A stretch of 28,756 nucleotides of DNA from an uncultured Agathobaculum sp. (GTDB lineage: Bacteria; Bacillota; Clostridia; Oscillospirales; Butyricicoccaceae), in the NCBI GenBank assembly GCA_934504345.1, contig CAKSVR010000030.1, positions 1-28,756 of the forward strand. Direction: 5' to 3'. Position 1 is the stretch's first letter, and each line of letters opens with the position of its first letter. The position numbers and the translations under genes were made by a program. This document shows positions 14,868-23,819 of this stretch, one piece after another. The notes beneath the pieces are model-generated. The model saw nothing but the letters and a program-made list of their open reading frames with translations, did not search any database and was not told the DNA's origin.

Positions 14868-17261
14868 TTAGCGAAATTCAACTATTGTGACGCCCTGTTC
14901 ACCCTCGCCGTAAACGCCGCTGCGAACGCTCTTCACGCGCTTGTTCTTGCGAAGATGCTGCTGCACAGCATTTCGCAGCACGCCTGTGCCCTTGCCGTGG
15001 ATGATGGTCGCGGACGGCAGCCCCGCCATGATAGCACGCGAGAGGAAGTTATCCACCTCAAAGAGGGCCTCCTCGGCGCTCATGCCGCGCACATCCACCT
15101 CACTCTCGGCGGAGCGCAGATTGAGCTCGCGGCGGGGCGCATCCCGGCGCGGCTGCGGCTTGGGCTTTGGCGCGTTCTTCTTCTCCTCAACGAGGCGCAG
15201 CTCGTTCTCCTTGACCGTCATCTTCATCGGGCCGGCCTGCACCTGCACGCTGCCGTCCTTGTCCGCCGGTGCGACTACGGTCGCGAGCACGCCGCCCACG
15301 TTGAGCAGGCGCACGCGGTCGCCCTTCTGCACCGGGCGCACCTCGTCCGCCTCGACAACGCGCTTCTGGATGCCGCGCCGCTGCTCGTTCTCGGTCTGGG
15401 TGATCACGCCGCGCAGCGCCGCCTTGGCTGCCGCGAGATTCTGGTCGGCGTTCTTCTTCTGGGCTTTCTTTTTGAGCGTTTCCAGCTCGTCGAACACGGT
15501 TTCCGCCGTCATGCGGGCGTTCTTCAGGATGTTGTCCGCCTGACCGCGAGCGCTCTCCATCATTTTGTCTACGCGGTCCTCGGCGGCATCGCGTTCGGCA
15601 CGCATCTTGTCGCGCTCGGACTGCGCCGCAGAGCGCATCCGCTGGGCTTCCTCTTTCATCTGCTCCACGCGGCGGCGTTCGCGCTCGAGCTCAGCCAGAA
15701 CGTCCTCGAAACGCGCATCCTCGGTGGAAACCTGCTCTTTCGCCCGCTCGATGATGGTCGGCTGGAGGCCGAGCCGCGCCGCGATGGCGAATGCATTCGA
15801 CTTGCCGGGAATGCCGGTCAGCAGGCGGTAGGTCGGCTGGAGCGACTTGACATCGAACTCACACGAGGCGTTCTCTACGCCGTCGGTGGTCAGCGCGAAC
15901 GTTTTCAGCTCGGCATAGTGGGTCGTAGCGGCCACGCAGGCGCCCATCTGGCGGGCATAGCCGATGACAGCGACAGCCAGCGCCGCGCCCTCGACCGGGT
16001 CGGTGCCCGCGCCGAGCTCATCGAACAGCACGAGGTCGCCCTGACCGCAGCAGTCCATGATGGACACGATGGTCTTCATGTGCGCGGAGAACGTGGACAG
16101 ACTCTGCTCGATGCTCTGCTCGTCACCGATGTCGGCGTAAACGTGCTCGAACAGACCGATTTCCGACTGCTCGTTCGCCGGGATATGCAGGCCGCTGGCC
16201 GCCATGAGCGACAGCAGACCGAGCGTTTTGAGCGAAACCGTCTTGCCGCCGGTGTTCGGGCCGGTGATGACGAGCGTATCGTAGTCATTGCCGATCGCAA
16301 TGTCGATGGGCACGGCCTTGTCCTTGTCGAGCAGCGGATGGCGGGCACGCAGCAGACGGCACCGGCTGCCGTCCTCGAGCAGCACAGGCGCGCAGGCGTT
16401 CATATCGAACGACAGCTTGGCGCGTGCAAAGATAAAATCCAGCGTGGTGAGTGCATCGTAGTCCTGCTCGATGGCGCCCTTGTACATGGACACACGCGCG
16501 GACAGCTCCGCGAGGATGCGCTCGATCTCGTTCTCCTCACGGCCTTCGAGCACCTTGATCTGGTTGTTGATCTCCACGACCTGCTGCGGCTCGACGAACA
16601 CGGTCGCGCCGGTGGACGAGGTATCATGCACCAGACCGGGCACATCGCCGCGGTGCTCCACCTTGACCGGCACAACGAAACGGCCGTTTCGCTGGGTGAT
16701 GATGTTCTCCTGCAAATACTTGGAGCGCTCGCCCGAGATCATGCGGTTGAGCGTTTCGCGCACCTTGCCGGACACGCGGCGCAGCTCCCGCCGGATGGAC
16801 AGCAGCTCGGGCGATGCACCGTCCGCGATCTCCTCCTCGGAGATGATGGCGGTGGTGATGGATTCCTCCAGGTCACGGTTGCCGGAGAGCAGCCCGAAAA
16901 TGGGCGTGAGCGTGGTCTTGTTCTCGTGCTCGGCATCGTACAGCAGCGCACGGCGCGCCGTCTGCAAAAGGCTCGCGACGGCCAGCAGCTCACGCGGATT
17001 GAGCGTGCCGCCGCGGTCCGCGCGGGCTAAAATCGCGCCCACCTCACGGATGCCGCCGAACGACGGACTTCCCTGCCGGACCATCAGGTCCTTGGCATCG
17101 GTGGTCTGTCGGAGCCACAGCGCCGCCTGCTCGTGGTCGTCCAGCGGGCGCAGAGAGCGGCATTTCTCCTTGGCCGCCTCGGAGGCCGCCTGTCCGGCCA
17201 GTTTTTCCAGTATTTCGTAATATTCCAGTGTTTTAAGGGATTTTTCGCCTAATTTGTTCAT
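14868..17261 (-). CDS. mutS2: Endonuclease MutS2 / ribosome rescue factor
   Basis: A 797-residue ATPase of the MutS2 branch, which lacks the mismatch-recognition domain of MutS. It has a clamp/lever region (about 1-300), the ABC-type ATPase with Walker A GPNTGGKT (334-341) and Walker B LVLFDELGAGTDP (410-422), a long coiled coil (about 515-620), a KOW-like segment (KGDRVRLLNVGGVLATV), and a C-terminal Smr nuclease domain with DVRGMS and HGKGTGVLR. Known roles are suppression of recombination and, in Bacillus, splitting of collided ribosomes; sequence cannot decide. A GGGAG site precedes the ATG. Confidence 0.95.
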   Translation of the reverse strand: MNKLGEKSLKTLEYYEILEKLAGQAASEAAKEKCRSLRPLDDHEQAALWLRQTTDAKDLMVRQGSPSFGGIREVGAILARADRGGTLNPRELLAVASLLQTARRALLYDAEHENKTTLTPIFGLLSGNRDLEESITTAIISEEEIADGASPELLSIRRELRRVSGKVRETLNRMISGERSKYLQENIITQRNGRFVVPVKVEHRGDVPGLVHDTSSTGATVFVEPQQVVEINNQIKVLEGREENEIERILAELSARVSMYKGAIEQDYDALTTLDFIFARAKLSFDMNACAPVLLEDGSRCRLLRARHPLLDKDKAVPIDIAIGNDYDTLVITGPNTGGKTVSLKTLGLLSLMAASGLHIPANEQSEIGLFEHVYADIGDEQSIEQSLSTFSAHMKTIVSIMDCCGQGDLVLFDELGAGTDPVEGAALAVAVIGYARQMGACVAATTHYAELKTFALTTDGVENASCEFDVKSLQPTYRLLTGIPGKSNAFAIAARLGLQPTIIERAKEQVSTEDARFEDVLAELERERRRVEQMKEEAQRMRSAAQSERDKMRAERDAAEDRVDKMMESARGQADNILKNARMTAETVFDELETLKKKAQKKNADQNLAAAKAALRGVITQTENEQRRGIQKRVVEADEVRPVQKGDRVRLLNVGGVLATVVAPADKDGSVQVQAGPMKMTVKENELRLVEEKKNAPKPKPQPRRDAPRRELNLRSAESEVDVRGMSAEEALFEVDNFLSRAIMAGLPSATIIHGKGTGVLRNAVQQHLRKNKRVKSVRSGVYGEGEQGVTIVEFR

Positions 17262-17273
17262 TATAAACTCCCG

Positions 17274-17312
17274 TAATAATTAGTAATTAGGAATTAGTAG
17301 TTAGGAATTATT
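17274..17312. repeat. Short AATTAG-type repeat upstream of mutS2
   Basis: AATTAG(T)AATT-like units occur three times in tandem within about 40 bp, a sharp AT-rich patch in GC-rich DNA directly upstream of the mutS2 ribosome site. Similar patches occur in many Firmicutes as small dispersed repeats. Confidence 0.5.
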
Positions 17313-17367
17313 TGGTGCTGAGATTGATGTTTCCGCAAAATCATATGCAGGTCAGAAGATGTATTCA

Positions 17368-17751
17368 TCACATCCGCACCAGCACTGCCATGACCGCCAT
17401 CGACACGATGAGGAACATCATATTGCCGCGCCAGATACGCAGCAGCGCTGCACCGGTTTCGCCGCTTTCCTCGGCGGTGTACTGCCACTGTTTTCTCCGA
17501 CCGGGGTTCCAAAACCAGATAAAGCCGAACTCGGCGGCAATGCGCTGATAGTCCTCCCCCGGCAGATTGGCCTTGCAGTCGTTCAGAAAGTACCGTCCCA
17601 GCAGTAGCATATGCACGATGGAGCACACCGCGCAGAGAAACAGCGCGAGCGTTCCCACGTTCGGCATGAACCACGGCGATAAGACCGCCAGGATGTCCAC
17701 AACGACCTGATTTCTCGTTACTTTCCACATGGAAACCGTTTTGTGCGTCAT
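17368..17751 (-). CDS. Small membrane protein of unknown function
   Basis: A 127-residue protein with hydrophobic segments at about residues 16-50 (one long or two short) and 107-125, and a soluble stretch between containing DYQRIAAEFGFIWFWNPGRRK. I do not recognise the family. AAAGGAG lies 9 nt before the ATG, and the gene starts 19 nt after recO, so it is read with the era-recO transcript. An overlapping frame at 17294-17728 on the same strand lacks hydrophobic organisation and is a shadow. Confidence 0.75.
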   Translation of the reverse strand: MTHKTVSMWKVTRNQVVVDILAVLSPWFMPNVGTLALFLCAVCSIVHMLLLGRYFLNDCKANLPGEDYQRIAAEFGFIWFWNPGRRKQWQYTAEESGETGAALLRIWRGNMMFLIVSMAVMAVLVRM

Positions 17752-17770
17752 AGGATGCTCCTTTCTGCTG

Positions 17771-18526
17771 TTACTTCATCGGCATCTGCAATGACCGATA
17801 AAACCGCAGGCTCTCGAACCCTCGTCCGAGGTGGTACTTGACATACTCCTCCGCCATGGCGCAGAACTGCTCTCCGGCCGGGCCGCCGAGCGCAAAGGCA
17901 TACACCTTGTTCGGCTCTGCCGACAGCACATGATACAGTGCCCGCAGCGTACTGTCCGCAAGCTGTGCATGACCGCCGACACGCTTCGCGCACTTCTCGT
18001 CCGCCGCCGTGCCCGCCCGCACGGAAAAATACACGGGCGGATGCTCGATCGGCTCGCCGCACACGCCGCACACGGACAGGTCGGGCGCGTAGCCGCTCTC
18101 GGCCATCACGCGCCACTCGAACGCCGCCTTGACCAGCCTCGGGTCACGTTTGCCGCTCTCGAGCGCGTACAGCGCGTACAGCAGCAGGCGGCACATCGCC
18201 GGGTTCTCGAAGTCCGGCACGGTCAGCGCCGTTGTCAGCTCGTTTAAGTAGCACGACAGCGCATATTTTTCAATATCGCCTGCCAGCGCAAAGAACGAGT
18301 GGACTAAATCCGCATCGCGCAGCGTGTACCTGCCGCCGCGGTCGGACAGGATGAACTCGGAATAGCAGAGCTGCCGCGCCGCCGGATTCTGCTTTTTGCC
18401 GCGCCGCGCATTCTTGCACAAAATCTCCACTCTGCGGCCGTCCTCCGCCAGCGCGGTGAGATAGCGGTCAAAGTCCCCGAAATCCACCTCGCGCAGACCG
18501 AGCGCCCGCAGCTTGACTTCCGCCAT
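17771..18526 (-). CDS. recO: DNA repair protein RecO
   Basis: A 251-residue recombination mediator that helps load RecA on SSB-coated single strands. The N-terminal OB fold is visible in EVKLRALGLREVDFGDFDRY and the following strands; a helical domain follows; the zinc-finger region has CGVC (153-156) with a further Cys179, a reduced version of the usual four-cysteine set. Length is typical. It begins exactly one base past the era stop codon, the same era-recO order as in Bacillus. Confidence 0.93.
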   Translation of the reverse strand: MAEVKLRALGLREVDFGDFDRYLTALAEDGRRVEILCKNARRGKKQNPAARQLCYSEFILSDRGGRYTLRDADLVHSFFALAGDIEKYALSCYLNELTTALTVPDFENPAMCRLLLYALYALESGKRDPRLVKAAFEWRVMAESGYAPDLSVCGVCGEPIEHPPVYFSVRAGTAADEKCAKRVGGHAQLADSTLRALYHVLSAEPNKVYAFALGGPAGEQFCAMAEEYVKYHLGRGFESLRFYRSLQMPMK

Positions 18527-19423
18527 TTACTGATCCTCGTAGCCGAAGTTTCGCATCTGGTACTGGTTGTTGCGCCAGCCCTCCTTGACCTTGACCCACA
18601 GCTCGAGGAACACCTTAGCATCCAGCATCCGCTCGATGTCGGCACGCGCCTGCTTGCCGATTTCTTTCAGCATCGCGCCGTGCTTGCCGATGATGATGCC
18701 CTTGTGGCTGGCCTTTTCGCAGTAGATGACCGCGTTGATCTCCACCAGACCGTCCTCGCGCTCGTTCCAGCGCTCAATGCCGACCGCAACGCCGTGCGGC
18801 ACCTCGCGGTCGAGCAGACGGAGCATCTTCTCGCGGATGATCTCGGCAACGAGCTGGCGCTCGGGCTGGTCGGATACCATGTCCTCCGGGAACAGCTGCG
18901 GGCCCTCGATGGCATACTTGTCGATCTCGCTGAGCAGCTCCTCCACACCCTCGCCAGTGCGTGCCGAGATGGGTACAACCGCATCGAACTCATGCACCGC
19001 CGCATAGGTCGCGATAACGGCCAGCAGCTCCTCCTTTTTGATGGTGTCGATCTTGTTGATGACGAGGATGGCGGGCATATGGTGCTGCTTGATCTGAGCG
19101 ATCAGGCTCTCCTCGGCCGGGCCGATATTCGGGATGGGCTCGACCACCAGCACAGCAACGTCCACCTCGGAAACCGTGTCCGTCACCACCTTGCACATAT
19201 AGTCGCCCAGACGGGAGCGCGGCTTGTGCAGACCCGGCGTGTCCAGCAGAACATACTGCGTTTCGCCGCGGCTGAGTACGCCCGTGATGCGCGTGCGCGT
19301 GGTCTGCGGCTTGCTGGATACGATAGCCACCTTCTGGCCCACCAGCTTGTTTGTCAGCGTGGATTTGCCCACGTTCGGCCGTCCCACAACGGATACGACC
19401 GCAGTCTTTTTGATTTCACTCAT
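18527..19423 (-). CDS. era: GTPase Era
   Basis: A 298-residue GTPase that binds the 3' end of 16S rRNA and helps 30S assembly. G1 is GRPNVGKST (14-22), G3 DTPG (61-64), G4 NKID (123-126), and G5 lies in PISARTGEG (151-159). The C-terminal KH RNA-binding domain holds GIIIGKHGAMLKEIG (242-256). I start at the ATG at 19423, preceded by GGAG; the frame stays open to 19555 only because it runs through a palindromic repeat. The gene lies downstream of dgkA without the cdd gene found in Bacillus. Confidence 0.97.
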   Translation of the reverse strand: MSEIKKTAVVSVVGRPNVGKSTLTNKLVGQKVAIVSSKPQTTRTRITGVLSRGETQYVLLDTPGLHKPRSRLGDYMCKVVTDTVSEVDVAVLVVEPIPNIGPAEESLIAQIKQHHMPAILVINKIDTIKKEELLAVIATYAAVHEFDAVVPISARTGEGVEELLSEIDKYAIEGPQLFPEDMVSDQPERQLVAEIIREKMLRLLDREVPHGVAVGIERWNEREDGLVEINAVIYCEKASHKGIIIGKHGAMLKEIGKQARADIERMLDAKVFLELWVKVKEGWRNNQYQMRNFGYEDQ

Positions 19424-19465
19424 TTTGTGTATCTCCAAATTATTTATCGCAATTTTAATCAATTT

Positions 19466-19612
19466 CGTAGGGCGGGGTGCCCTCACCCCGCCGTGTAAAC
19501 CAGAACGCAAACATAACGTCAACGGATACCACGTTACCCGTAATCCGCATATCACCCATCAAACGGGTGCAATCCGGAGGGGAACGGCGGGGTGAGGGCA
19601 CCCCGCCCTACG
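19466..19612. repeat. REPIN-like palindromic element 1
   Basis: Two 28-bp arms (19466-19493 and 19585-19612) are exact reverse complements. Each arm is CGTAG followed by its own hairpin: GGCGGGGTG, loop CCCT, CACCCCGCC. GTAG next to a short GC-rich hairpin is the layout of a REP sequence, and two in inverted orientation make a REPIN. The 91-bp interior resembles that of element 2 (shared GGATA, CCGTAA and ATCACCCAT in order). It fills the gap between dgkA and era. Confidence 0.85.
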
Positions 19613-19647
19613 GTAATTCGTATAATGGTGCAAAAAAATATAACCTG

Positions 19648-20115
19648 TTATTGTTTCCGTCCAAAGTGGAACACGAACCAGATGGCGAACGGCATGGTGA
19701 CGACAACGGCCATGCCGAGCCACAGGCGGTACCACAGGAATTTGAGTGCTGCCGCCAGCACGCCGTTCCCGAGGAAGATGCACGCGCCGACCGCGACACA
19801 CGCCGCCGCGCACACAAAAACGCCCGCCGCCGCGATGTCTTTCGCGTTGCGGACCATGCCGTCATAGCCGCTGGCCTGCTTGTCGCACAGGCGCTCGATG
19901 GCGGTGTTCATCAGCTCTGCGCCCATGGTCAGGCCGAAGCAGATACACAGGATGGCCGCTTCGGTCATGCTCACGCCGCCGAACACGGCGAACAGGATGA
20001 CATAGAACGCCGCCGTCGTGTGTACGCGGAAGTTGCGCTCCTCACAGATGCACAGCCGCAGTCCGCGAAAGGCGTGCAGGAAGCTCTCGCTCAGTTTTCG
20101 GATATTCTTCTTCAT
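19648..20115 (-). CDS. dgkA: Diacylglycerol/undecaprenol kinase (DgkA family)
   Basis: A 155-residue membrane kinase with an N-terminal amphipathic part (ESFLHAFRGLRLCICEERNFRVH) and hydrophobic segments at about 35-68, 95-120 and 125-150. The family signature ELMNTAIERLCD (67-78) and the downstream NAKDIAAAGVF are present. In Gram-positive bacteria this family mainly phosphorylates undecaprenol, feeding the lipid carrier used by MraY; that substrate is inferred from family. It starts 3 nt after ybeY and precedes era, the conserved order. Confidence 0.92.
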   Translation of the reverse strand: MKKNIRKLSESFLHAFRGLRLCICEERNFRVHTTAAFYVILFAVFGGVSMTEAAILCICFGLTMGAELMNTAIERLCDKQASGYDGMVRNAKDIAAAGVFVCAAACVAVGACIFLGNGVLAAALKFLWYRLWLGMAVVVTMPFAIWFVFHFGRKQ

Positions 20116-20118
20116 GGC

Positions 20119-20613
20119 TCACTCTCGTGTCAGGCCGAGGAACGAGAGGTTGTCCTCCTCCTTGCCGCGCATCAGGCGGGTGTCCTCGTCATTACGTTCG
20201 TGGTCGTAGCCGAGCAGGTGCAGGACGGAATGGGTCGTCAGGTAGCCGCACTCCCGCGCGGGCGAGTGCCCGAACTGCTCGGCCTGCTCGCAGGCGCGCG
20301 TGTAGCACAGGATCATATCGCCCAGCATGACACAGCCGGAATCCGGCTCGGCCTCGAGCTCCTCCTGCGGCACGCCGTTGAGGAACTCGTACATCGGGAA
20401 CGAGAGAACGTCTGTCACGGCATCCTTATTCCGGTATTCGGCGTTCATCTCGCGGATGGCCTCCGCATCGACAACGGTAACGTCTATCTCGGCATCGAAG
20501 TCCACCTGTTCGCTCGTCAGCACGCGCTCGGCGCAGGTGCGGATGAGCTCGCGCACGCTGTTTTCGTCCGCTACCTCGGTTTCAAAGCCGATATTGATCT
20601 GATGGTTCATCAT
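20119..20613 (-). CDS. ybeY: Endoribonuclease YbeY (rRNA maturation factor)
   Basis: A 164-residue single-strand RNase needed for 16S 3'-end maturation and 70S quality control. The zinc site HSVLHLLGYDH gives His128, His132 and His138. The segments MNAEYRNKDAVTDVLSFP and LGDMILC also match the family. The start overlaps the phoH stop; two consecutive ATG codons (20613 and 20610) are possible, and the second has better spacing from the AAGGAGG site. Confidence 0.95.
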   Translation of the reverse strand: MMNHQINIGFETEVADENSVRELIRTCAERVLTSEQVDFDAEIDVTVVDAEAIREMNAEYRNKDAVTDVLSFPMYEFLNGVPQEELEAEPDSGCVMLGDMILCYTRACEQAEQFGHSPARECGYLTTHSVLHLLGYDHERNDEDTRLMRGKEEDNLSFLGLTRE

Positions 20614-21617
20614 TTCCCCTCCTTACGGCGGGTCGGAAGGCGTTTGCCGGCCGGTTTCGCGGCAGGCTTGCCCTTGCCCTTTTTGTTTTCGTACTCTGCA
20701 TACGCCTTGACGATGCGCTGCACCAGCTCATGGCGCACAACGTCCTTTTCGCTGAGGAAGCACTGGGCGATGCCCTCCACACCATCGAGCACGCGCAGCG
20801 CCTCGCGCAGACCGGACTGTTTGCCGTCCGGCAGGTCGATCTGGGTAATATCGCCCGTGATGACCGCCTTGGAGCCGAAACCCAGTCGGGTGAGGAACAT
20901 TTTCATCTGCTCGGGCGTAGTGTTCTGCGCCTCATCGAGGATGATGAAGCTGTCATCCAGGGTACGGCCGCGCATATACGCCAGCGGTGCGACCTCGATG
21001 GAGCCGCGCTCCTGATATTTGGTGAAATTGTCCGCGCCGAGCATATCAAACAGGCCGTCGTACAGCGGGCGCAGATACGGATCTACCTTGCTCTGCAGAT
21101 CGCCGGGCAGAAAGCCCAGCTTCTCGCCCGCCTCGACTGCCGGACGGGTCAGGATGATGCGGGACACCTGCTTGTCCCGAAAGGCCGCGACAGCCGCCGC
21201 CACCGCGAGATAGGTCTTGCCCGTACCGGCAGGGCCCACGCCCATAACGATGGTGTTATTGCGGATAGCCTCCATGTATTTCTTCTGGCCGAGCGTTTTC
21301 GCCTTTACCGGCTTGCCCTTGGCTGTGATGCACAGCACATCGCGGCTCATCGTGTGGACCTCGCTCTCGCGGCCGTCCTTGGCAAGCCCGATAACGTACT
21401 GCACGGTCTGCGTGCCGATGGACTCGCCGCGCCCTGCCATCGCCAGCAGCGCCGTGATGGTGCGCGCCGCGATGGACACGCCCTCGTCCTCACCGGTGAT
21501 CTTGAGCTCCGTGCCGCGGCTTACAACGGATACGCTCAGCTCGCGCTCGATCTGCTTGATGTTCTCGTCAAATGCACCGAATACTGCCATCAGCAGCTCG
21601 GTCTGCTCGATCTGCAT
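20610..21617 (-). CDS. phoH: PhoH-like ATPase (PhoH/YqfL-type) with N-terminal KH-like domain
   Basis: A 335-residue P-loop ATPase. The N-terminal 80 residues form a small KH-like RNA-binding domain; Walker A GPAGTGKT is at 128-135, the conserved RPAVEAGEKLGFLPGDLQ follows, and Walker B is IILDEAQN (225-232). The last 35 residues are Lys-rich. Its role in RNA metabolism is inferred from family and from steady pairing with ybeY. The ribosome site is poor (ACAGGT), and a REPIN-like element lies 48 nt upstream. Confidence 0.94.
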   Translation of the reverse strand: MQIEQTELLMAVFGAFDENIKQIERELSVSVVSRGTELKITGEDEGVSIAARTITALLAMAGRGESIGTQTVQYVIGLAKDGRESEVHTMSRDVLCITAKGKPVKAKTLGQKKYMEAIRNNTIVMGVGPAGTGKTYLAVAAAVAAFRDKQVSRIILTRPAVEAGEKLGFLPGDLQSKVDPYLRPLYDGLFDMLGADNFTKYQERGSIEVAPLAYMRGRTLDDSFIILDEAQNTTPEQMKMFLTRLGFGSKAVITGDITQIDLPDGKQSGLREALRVLDGVEGIAQCFLSEKDVVRHELVQRIVKAYAEYENKKGKGKPAAKPAGKRLPTRRKEGK

Positions 21618-21664
21618 TACCTGTTCTATGGTTACACCCTCTTAAATAGTAGTTATATCATTTT

Positions 21665-21816
21665 CGTAGGGCGGGGTGCCCTCACCCCGCCGTATAACGA
21701 CCATTGCCATGTTAACAACAATGGATATCATATAAACCGTAAATCATCCCCAATAATCACCCATATCATCCGGTGGTTTATTGGGGAACGGCGGGGTGAG
21801 GGCACCCCGCCCTACG
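21665..21816. repeat. REPIN-like palindromic element 2
   Basis: The arms at 21665-21692 and 21789-21816 are identical to those of element 1 and exact reverse complements of each other. The interior of 96 bp is related to that of element 1. It lies between the small membrane protein gene and phoH. Confidence 0.85.
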
Positions 21817-21834
21817 GTAACATATTACGATTGA

Positions 21835-22269
21835 TTATTCGGTTTTGTTTACCGATTTTCGATTATGAATCCAGAAACCCACCGCAAAACACAGCCACAC
21901 CACTGAAACCGCCAGCGGCAGAAGCATTGTGGCAAATGCGGAAGCCATGAAGTTCGTCACACCGAAAAACGGCACGAGAAACACACTAAACGGCAGCAGC
22001 ACCGAATTGGCCGGAAGGATATCCGCCGTCATAAGTAACCCATTTGCCGCACCAATCGCAATCAGTGCCGACGCAATCGTCAGCAGGCACATTGCGGTAT
22101 TGCTTTTCCGCCATGCGTACAGCAGCAGTGACACCAGCACGATAAACACCGCGCTGACACACGCCTTGCCCGTGCTCGGCGTGCCGCCGTGCAGCCAGTC
22201 CGATGCATTTACCGCAAACGCCGCTGCGGTGCTGAGCCCTGCAAGGATCGTCGTAAGTTTCCGGTTCAT
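21835..22269 (-). CDS. Small membrane protein of unknown function
   Basis: A 144-residue protein with about four hydrophobic segments (roughly 8-25, 35-53, 60-85 and 90-135) and a basic C-terminus (HNRKSVNKTE). I do not recognise the family. The ATG at 22269 (MNRKLTT) has GGAGGG 6 nt upstream, better placed than two earlier in-frame ATGs. It begins 27 nt after yqfD and is followed by a REPIN-like element. Base composition looks less GC-rich than its neighbours, and it interrupts the usual yqfD-phoH pairing, so it may be a late insertion. Confidence 0.72.
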   Translation of the reverse strand: MNRKLTTILAGLSTAAAFAVNASDWLHGGTPSTGKACVSAVFIVLVSLLLYAWRKSNTAMCLLTIASALIAIGAANGLLMTADILPANSVLLPFSVFLVPFFGVTNFMASAFATMLLPLAVSVVWLCFAVGFWIHNRKSVNKTE

Positions 22270-22296
22270 ACACATCCCTCCGCTTTCGATCATCCG

Positions 22297-23517
22297 TTAC
22301 GGTATCTGTTCCTCCGCCTCCGGTGCCGGAATGGCACTGTCGTCCACGGCCTCCATGCCGATCTGCTCCTCCGCGTGAACGCTGAGAGTGAGCACGGCCG
22401 CGCCGTTCCGCTCGGCGAGCGTTTCGCTGTGGCTCGTCACCATGCCGTCCATGCCGGCGGCGGTATCGCCCAGCGCCCGCGACAGCATCGCCACGCGCAC
22501 CTCATCGGCAGTCTGCGTCACCGGCTCCCGCTCGTAGAATGTATACGTTTGTGTGACCAGCATAACGGGCAGCGCAACGCTGTCCGACAGCCAAAGCTGT
22601 CTGGTCGTTACTATTTTATCACAAGTACCCCCTGCAATTCCACTGCCAATATAGAAATTTAACCGTTTATTTCCCATCACCAGTGCATATTGATGACGAA
22701 CCTTTCCCGTATAGCGCTTTCCGTCCGCCGTCAGCGGGCGCACGGTGCGGATATGATACGCCGTGTACGCCTCCACCGTGCCGCGTGCGTGCGCCAGCCG
22801 GTACTGACCGCCCTCGCGGGTGGGCTCGACCAGCCCGCTGATGAGCGTATCGCCTGTGGTGACGGCATCGCCGGGCCGCACCTGCGGCTGTCCCTCCAGC
22901 GCGCGCACCTGCTTGACCACGCCGTCCCGCGCCGCCACGACCTTGGTGACAGCGGCTTCATCCAGCAGCTCGGGCTGTTCCGCGCCCGCATGAGCGACCA
23001 CGGTCAGGCTGTTGCCCCGCAGATTGAGCGCAAAGAATGTGATTTCGGGCTGCCGCTGCATGATGCGCCAGCGGATACGCGGCGTATCCAGCGACCGGAC
23101 GGGCATCCCGATGTGTACGCCCAGCTCATCCAGCTCGCGCATGACGGCGGCGCGGTCGAGCGTGGGCGAGATGTCGGTCTGTATCGCCCAGATGTGCGCG
23201 CCCAGCACCCAGCACAGCGCTGCCGCCAGAAAGAACCCGCTCCACAGCACGGTGCGCGGGCGCAGCCGCTCCGCCGCGAACGGAAGTCCCTGCCGCCGCA
23301 GGATATGCACGCGGCAGCCCGTTCTTCCCATGTGCCGCCGCAGTGCGCGGAACTCCCGGATGGACAGGGTCGCGTGCAGCTCGTTCCACGCCGTGCGCTC
23401 CATCCGCCGCAGCAGGATGCCGTGCGCCGCGCACAGATTGAGGAACCGCGGCAGGCTTGCTCCTGTCACGCGCACGCGCACCTGTCCGCGCGCCAACTGC
23501 CACAGCCGCCCGATCAT
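22297..23517 (-). CDS. yqfD: Sporulation protein YqfD
   Basis: A 406-residue protein with a short cytoplasmic N-terminal part that includes a domain rich in Arg, one clear membrane segment (about 88-110), and a large extracytoplasmic part resembling the YqfD family (EITFFALNLRGNSLTVVAHAG, VVAARDGVVKQVRALEGQPQVRPGDAV). In Bacillus yqfD is under sigma-E in the mother cell. I chose the ATG at 23517 with GGGGAGG 7 nt upstream; the frame runs open to 23589 through yqfC. It overlaps nothing and lies 16 nt after yqfC. Confidence 0.9.
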   Translation of the reverse strand: MIGRLWQLARGQVRVRVTGASLPRFLNLCAAHGILLRRMERTAWNELHATLSIREFRALRRHMGRTGCRVHILRRQGLPFAAERLRPRTVLWSGFFLAAALCWVLGAHIWAIQTDISPTLDRAAVMRELDELGVHIGMPVRSLDTPRIRWRIMQRQPEITFFALNLRGNSLTVVAHAGAEQPELLDEAAVTKVVAARDGVVKQVRALEGQPQVRPGDAVTTGDTLISGLVEPTREGGQYRLAHARGTVEAYTAYHIRTVRPLTADGKRYTGKVRHQYALVMGNKRLNFYIGSGIAGGTCDKIVTTRQLWLSDSVALPVMLVTQTYTFYEREPVTQTADEVRVAMLSRALGDTAAGMDGMVTSHSETLAERNGAAVLTLSVHAEEQIGMEAVDDSAIPAPEAEEQIP

Positions 23518-23533
23518 GTGCGTTCCTCCCCTC

Positions 23534-23794
23534 TCATCCGGTCGTGATGTACTCCACCGAGGCGATCGTGCCGACCACCGCCAGCTCATCCAGCGACAGC
23601 GCGGTCAGCTCTAAATCCGCGCCCACGATGCGTACCTCGCAGCCCCGGCACTTGATACGCAGCAGCGTATCCTCGTACTCCTGTATGCCGCAATGATTCT
23701 CCACGATCACGCGGCTGCTGCCCAGTATCTCCACCCGAGGCCGGTTCGGGTGGAGGTCCTCGAGCAGTTCGGCGTATAGGCCGTCCTTTGGCAT
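23534..23794 (-). CDS. yqfC: Sporulation protein YqfC (YabP/YqfC family)
   Basis: An 86-residue protein with the YabP/YqfC fold: PRVEILGSSRVIVENHCGI (19-37), YEDTLLRIKCRGCEVRIVG and LDELAVVGTIASVEY. These small beta-rich proteins are made in the mother cell during sporulation, with biochemical role unclear. A GGGGGA site precedes the ATG. It heads the minus-strand cluster and is divergent from ylbJ, another sporulation gene. Confidence 0.92.
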   Translation of the reverse strand: MPKDGLYAELLEDLHPNRPRVEILGSSRVIVENHCGIQEYEDTLLRIKCRGCEVRIVGADLELTALSLDELAVVGTIASVEYITTG

Positions 23795-23819
23795 ATCCTG
23801 TCCCCCTGTTTCTCTTCTC

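Noticed and set aside
17294..17728. Alternative minus-strand gene overlapping the membrane protein after recO
   Set aside because: It is a frame-shifted shadow without hydrophobic organisation or a ribosome site.
19424..19555. Longer N-terminus for Era
   Set aside because: The extension is encoded by a REPIN-like arm; the ATG at 19423 has a ribosome site and gives the canonical start.
19466..21816. CRISPR array or simple terminators for the GTAG-hairpin repeats
   Set aside because: Repeats are paired in inverted orientation with related interiors and kilobase spacing, and lack T-tracts on the coding strand.
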